Shown here: positions 5,408 through 5,446 of the stretch, piece after piece
How the letters are laid out: each line of letters begins with the position of its first letter
Numbering within the stretch: the stretch's first letter is position 1
Origin: an uncultured Clostridia bacterium
GTDB taxonomy: Bacteria > Bacillota_A > Clostridia > TANB77 > CAG-508
Direction: 5' to 3'
Length of the DNA stretch: 5,446 bases
NCBI GenBank assembly: GCA_944390995.1
Contig: CALXSA010000057.1
Span: 1 to 5,446 of the forward strand
Translations under genes and position numbers: made by a program
The notes under the pieces: model-generated
The model's database searches: none
What the model saw: only the letters and a program-made list of their open reading frames with translations
What the model was told of the DNA's origin: nothing

Positions 5408-5432
5408 TAAATATACATATTACCTAGGGTTT
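5408..5432 (-). repeat. Right arm of the 25-bp inverted repeat
   Basis: This is the reverse complement of 5236-5261 apart from one missing base. It lies 14 bases from the window end, so flanking context on this side is limited. Confidence 0.9.
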
Positions 5433-5446
5433 ACTATTCCTCAAAA

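Larger units (their letters stand above)
5236..5432. other. Candidate origin of transfer (oriT): 25-bp inverted repeat enclosing a hairpin-rich core
   Basis: The left arm (5236-5261) and right arm (5408-5432) are inverted copies: 19 bp are perfect (5243-5261 with 5408-5426), followed by a further 6 bp (5236-5241 with 5427-5432) after one inserted T at 5242. The arms enclose 146 bp. The left half of this core (5271-5340) is about 53% GC by count, in otherwise AT-rich DNA, and contains several hairpins. It lies upstream of the relaxase-like gene. From memory, oriT2 of pAD1, which uses a related relaxase, also lies near its traX and TraG-like genes and carries repeats. No nick site can be named. 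A replication origin, a partition site or a small mobile element are alternatives; I see no flanking target duplication. Confidence 0.45.
5067..5446. other. 380-base intergenic region without a convincing gene
   Basis: It contains the relaxase leader and promoter (5067-5171), an AT-rich stretch with the palindrome at 5170-5181 and nothing else clear up to 5235, and then the inverted-repeat block described separately. Short frames exist on both strands within the block (minus 5377-5231; plus 5376 to the end), but neither has a ribosome site. Confidence 0.6.

Noticed and set aside
5236..5432. Insertion sequence or MITE bounded by the 25-bp repeats
   Set aside because: No transposase, no flanking target-site duplication (the bases outside the two arms differ), and the arms are unequal by one base. 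The position beside a relaxase-like gene fits an origin better.
5376..5446. Plus-strand frame starting MVRHQGTKK and open to the window end
   Set aside because: No ribosome site precedes ATG 5376, only 23 codons are visible, and it shares the KYTYYL reading of the repeat arm. It could be the start of a real divergent gene, but the window cannot show it.

Overview
This is an AT-rich window with strong Shine-Dalgarno sites, sigma-A type promoters, U-run terminators and AGA/AAA/ATA-rich codon use. Together these point to a low-GC Firmicute, most likely a gut-type Clostridium relative; no single gene fixes the species. It appears to come from a conjugative element (ICE or plasmid). It holds the 3' part of a TraG/VirD4-like coupling-protein gene on the left and, on the right, a leftward gene of the Replic_Relax family, a family I recall as including MOBC-type relaxases.

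Layout: (1) 3-1904 (+), coupling-protein ATPase, its 5' end outside the window, ending directly in a perfect 16-bp terminator. (2) 1931-2246 (+), a compact independent unit: a perfect consensus promoter (TTGACA, 17 nt, TATAAT, with a TGN extension) starting inside the preceding terminator, a 46-codon acidic Tyr-rich ORF, and a strong terminator. A 13-nt segment of the 5' UTR is exactly complementary to a segment next to the terminator. (3) 2250-4062 (+), an extended -10 promoter, a leader with a hairpin and a 16-bp palindrome, and a gene for a 548-residue protein with three N-terminal membrane segments, an uncharacterised clostridial family; it ends in terminator hairpins that serve both converging transcripts. 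(4) 5066-4131 (-), the Replic_Relax/MOBC-like relaxase gene, with its own promoter at 5143-5171. (5) 5067-5446, no convincing gene; it holds that promoter and a 25-bp inverted repeat enclosing 146 bp of unusually GC-rich, hairpin-rich DNA. This is my best candidate for the transfer origin (oriT).

How it fits together: a relaxase would nick an oriT such as the one proposed at 5236-5432, and the coupling protein would carry the nicked-strand complex to the mating channel. The two genes between them have different base and codon composition and are bounded by terminators, so they look like cargo inserted between the transfer genes. The least explained parts are the tiny, very strongly promoted unit at 1931-2246 and the inverted-repeat region at the right end.
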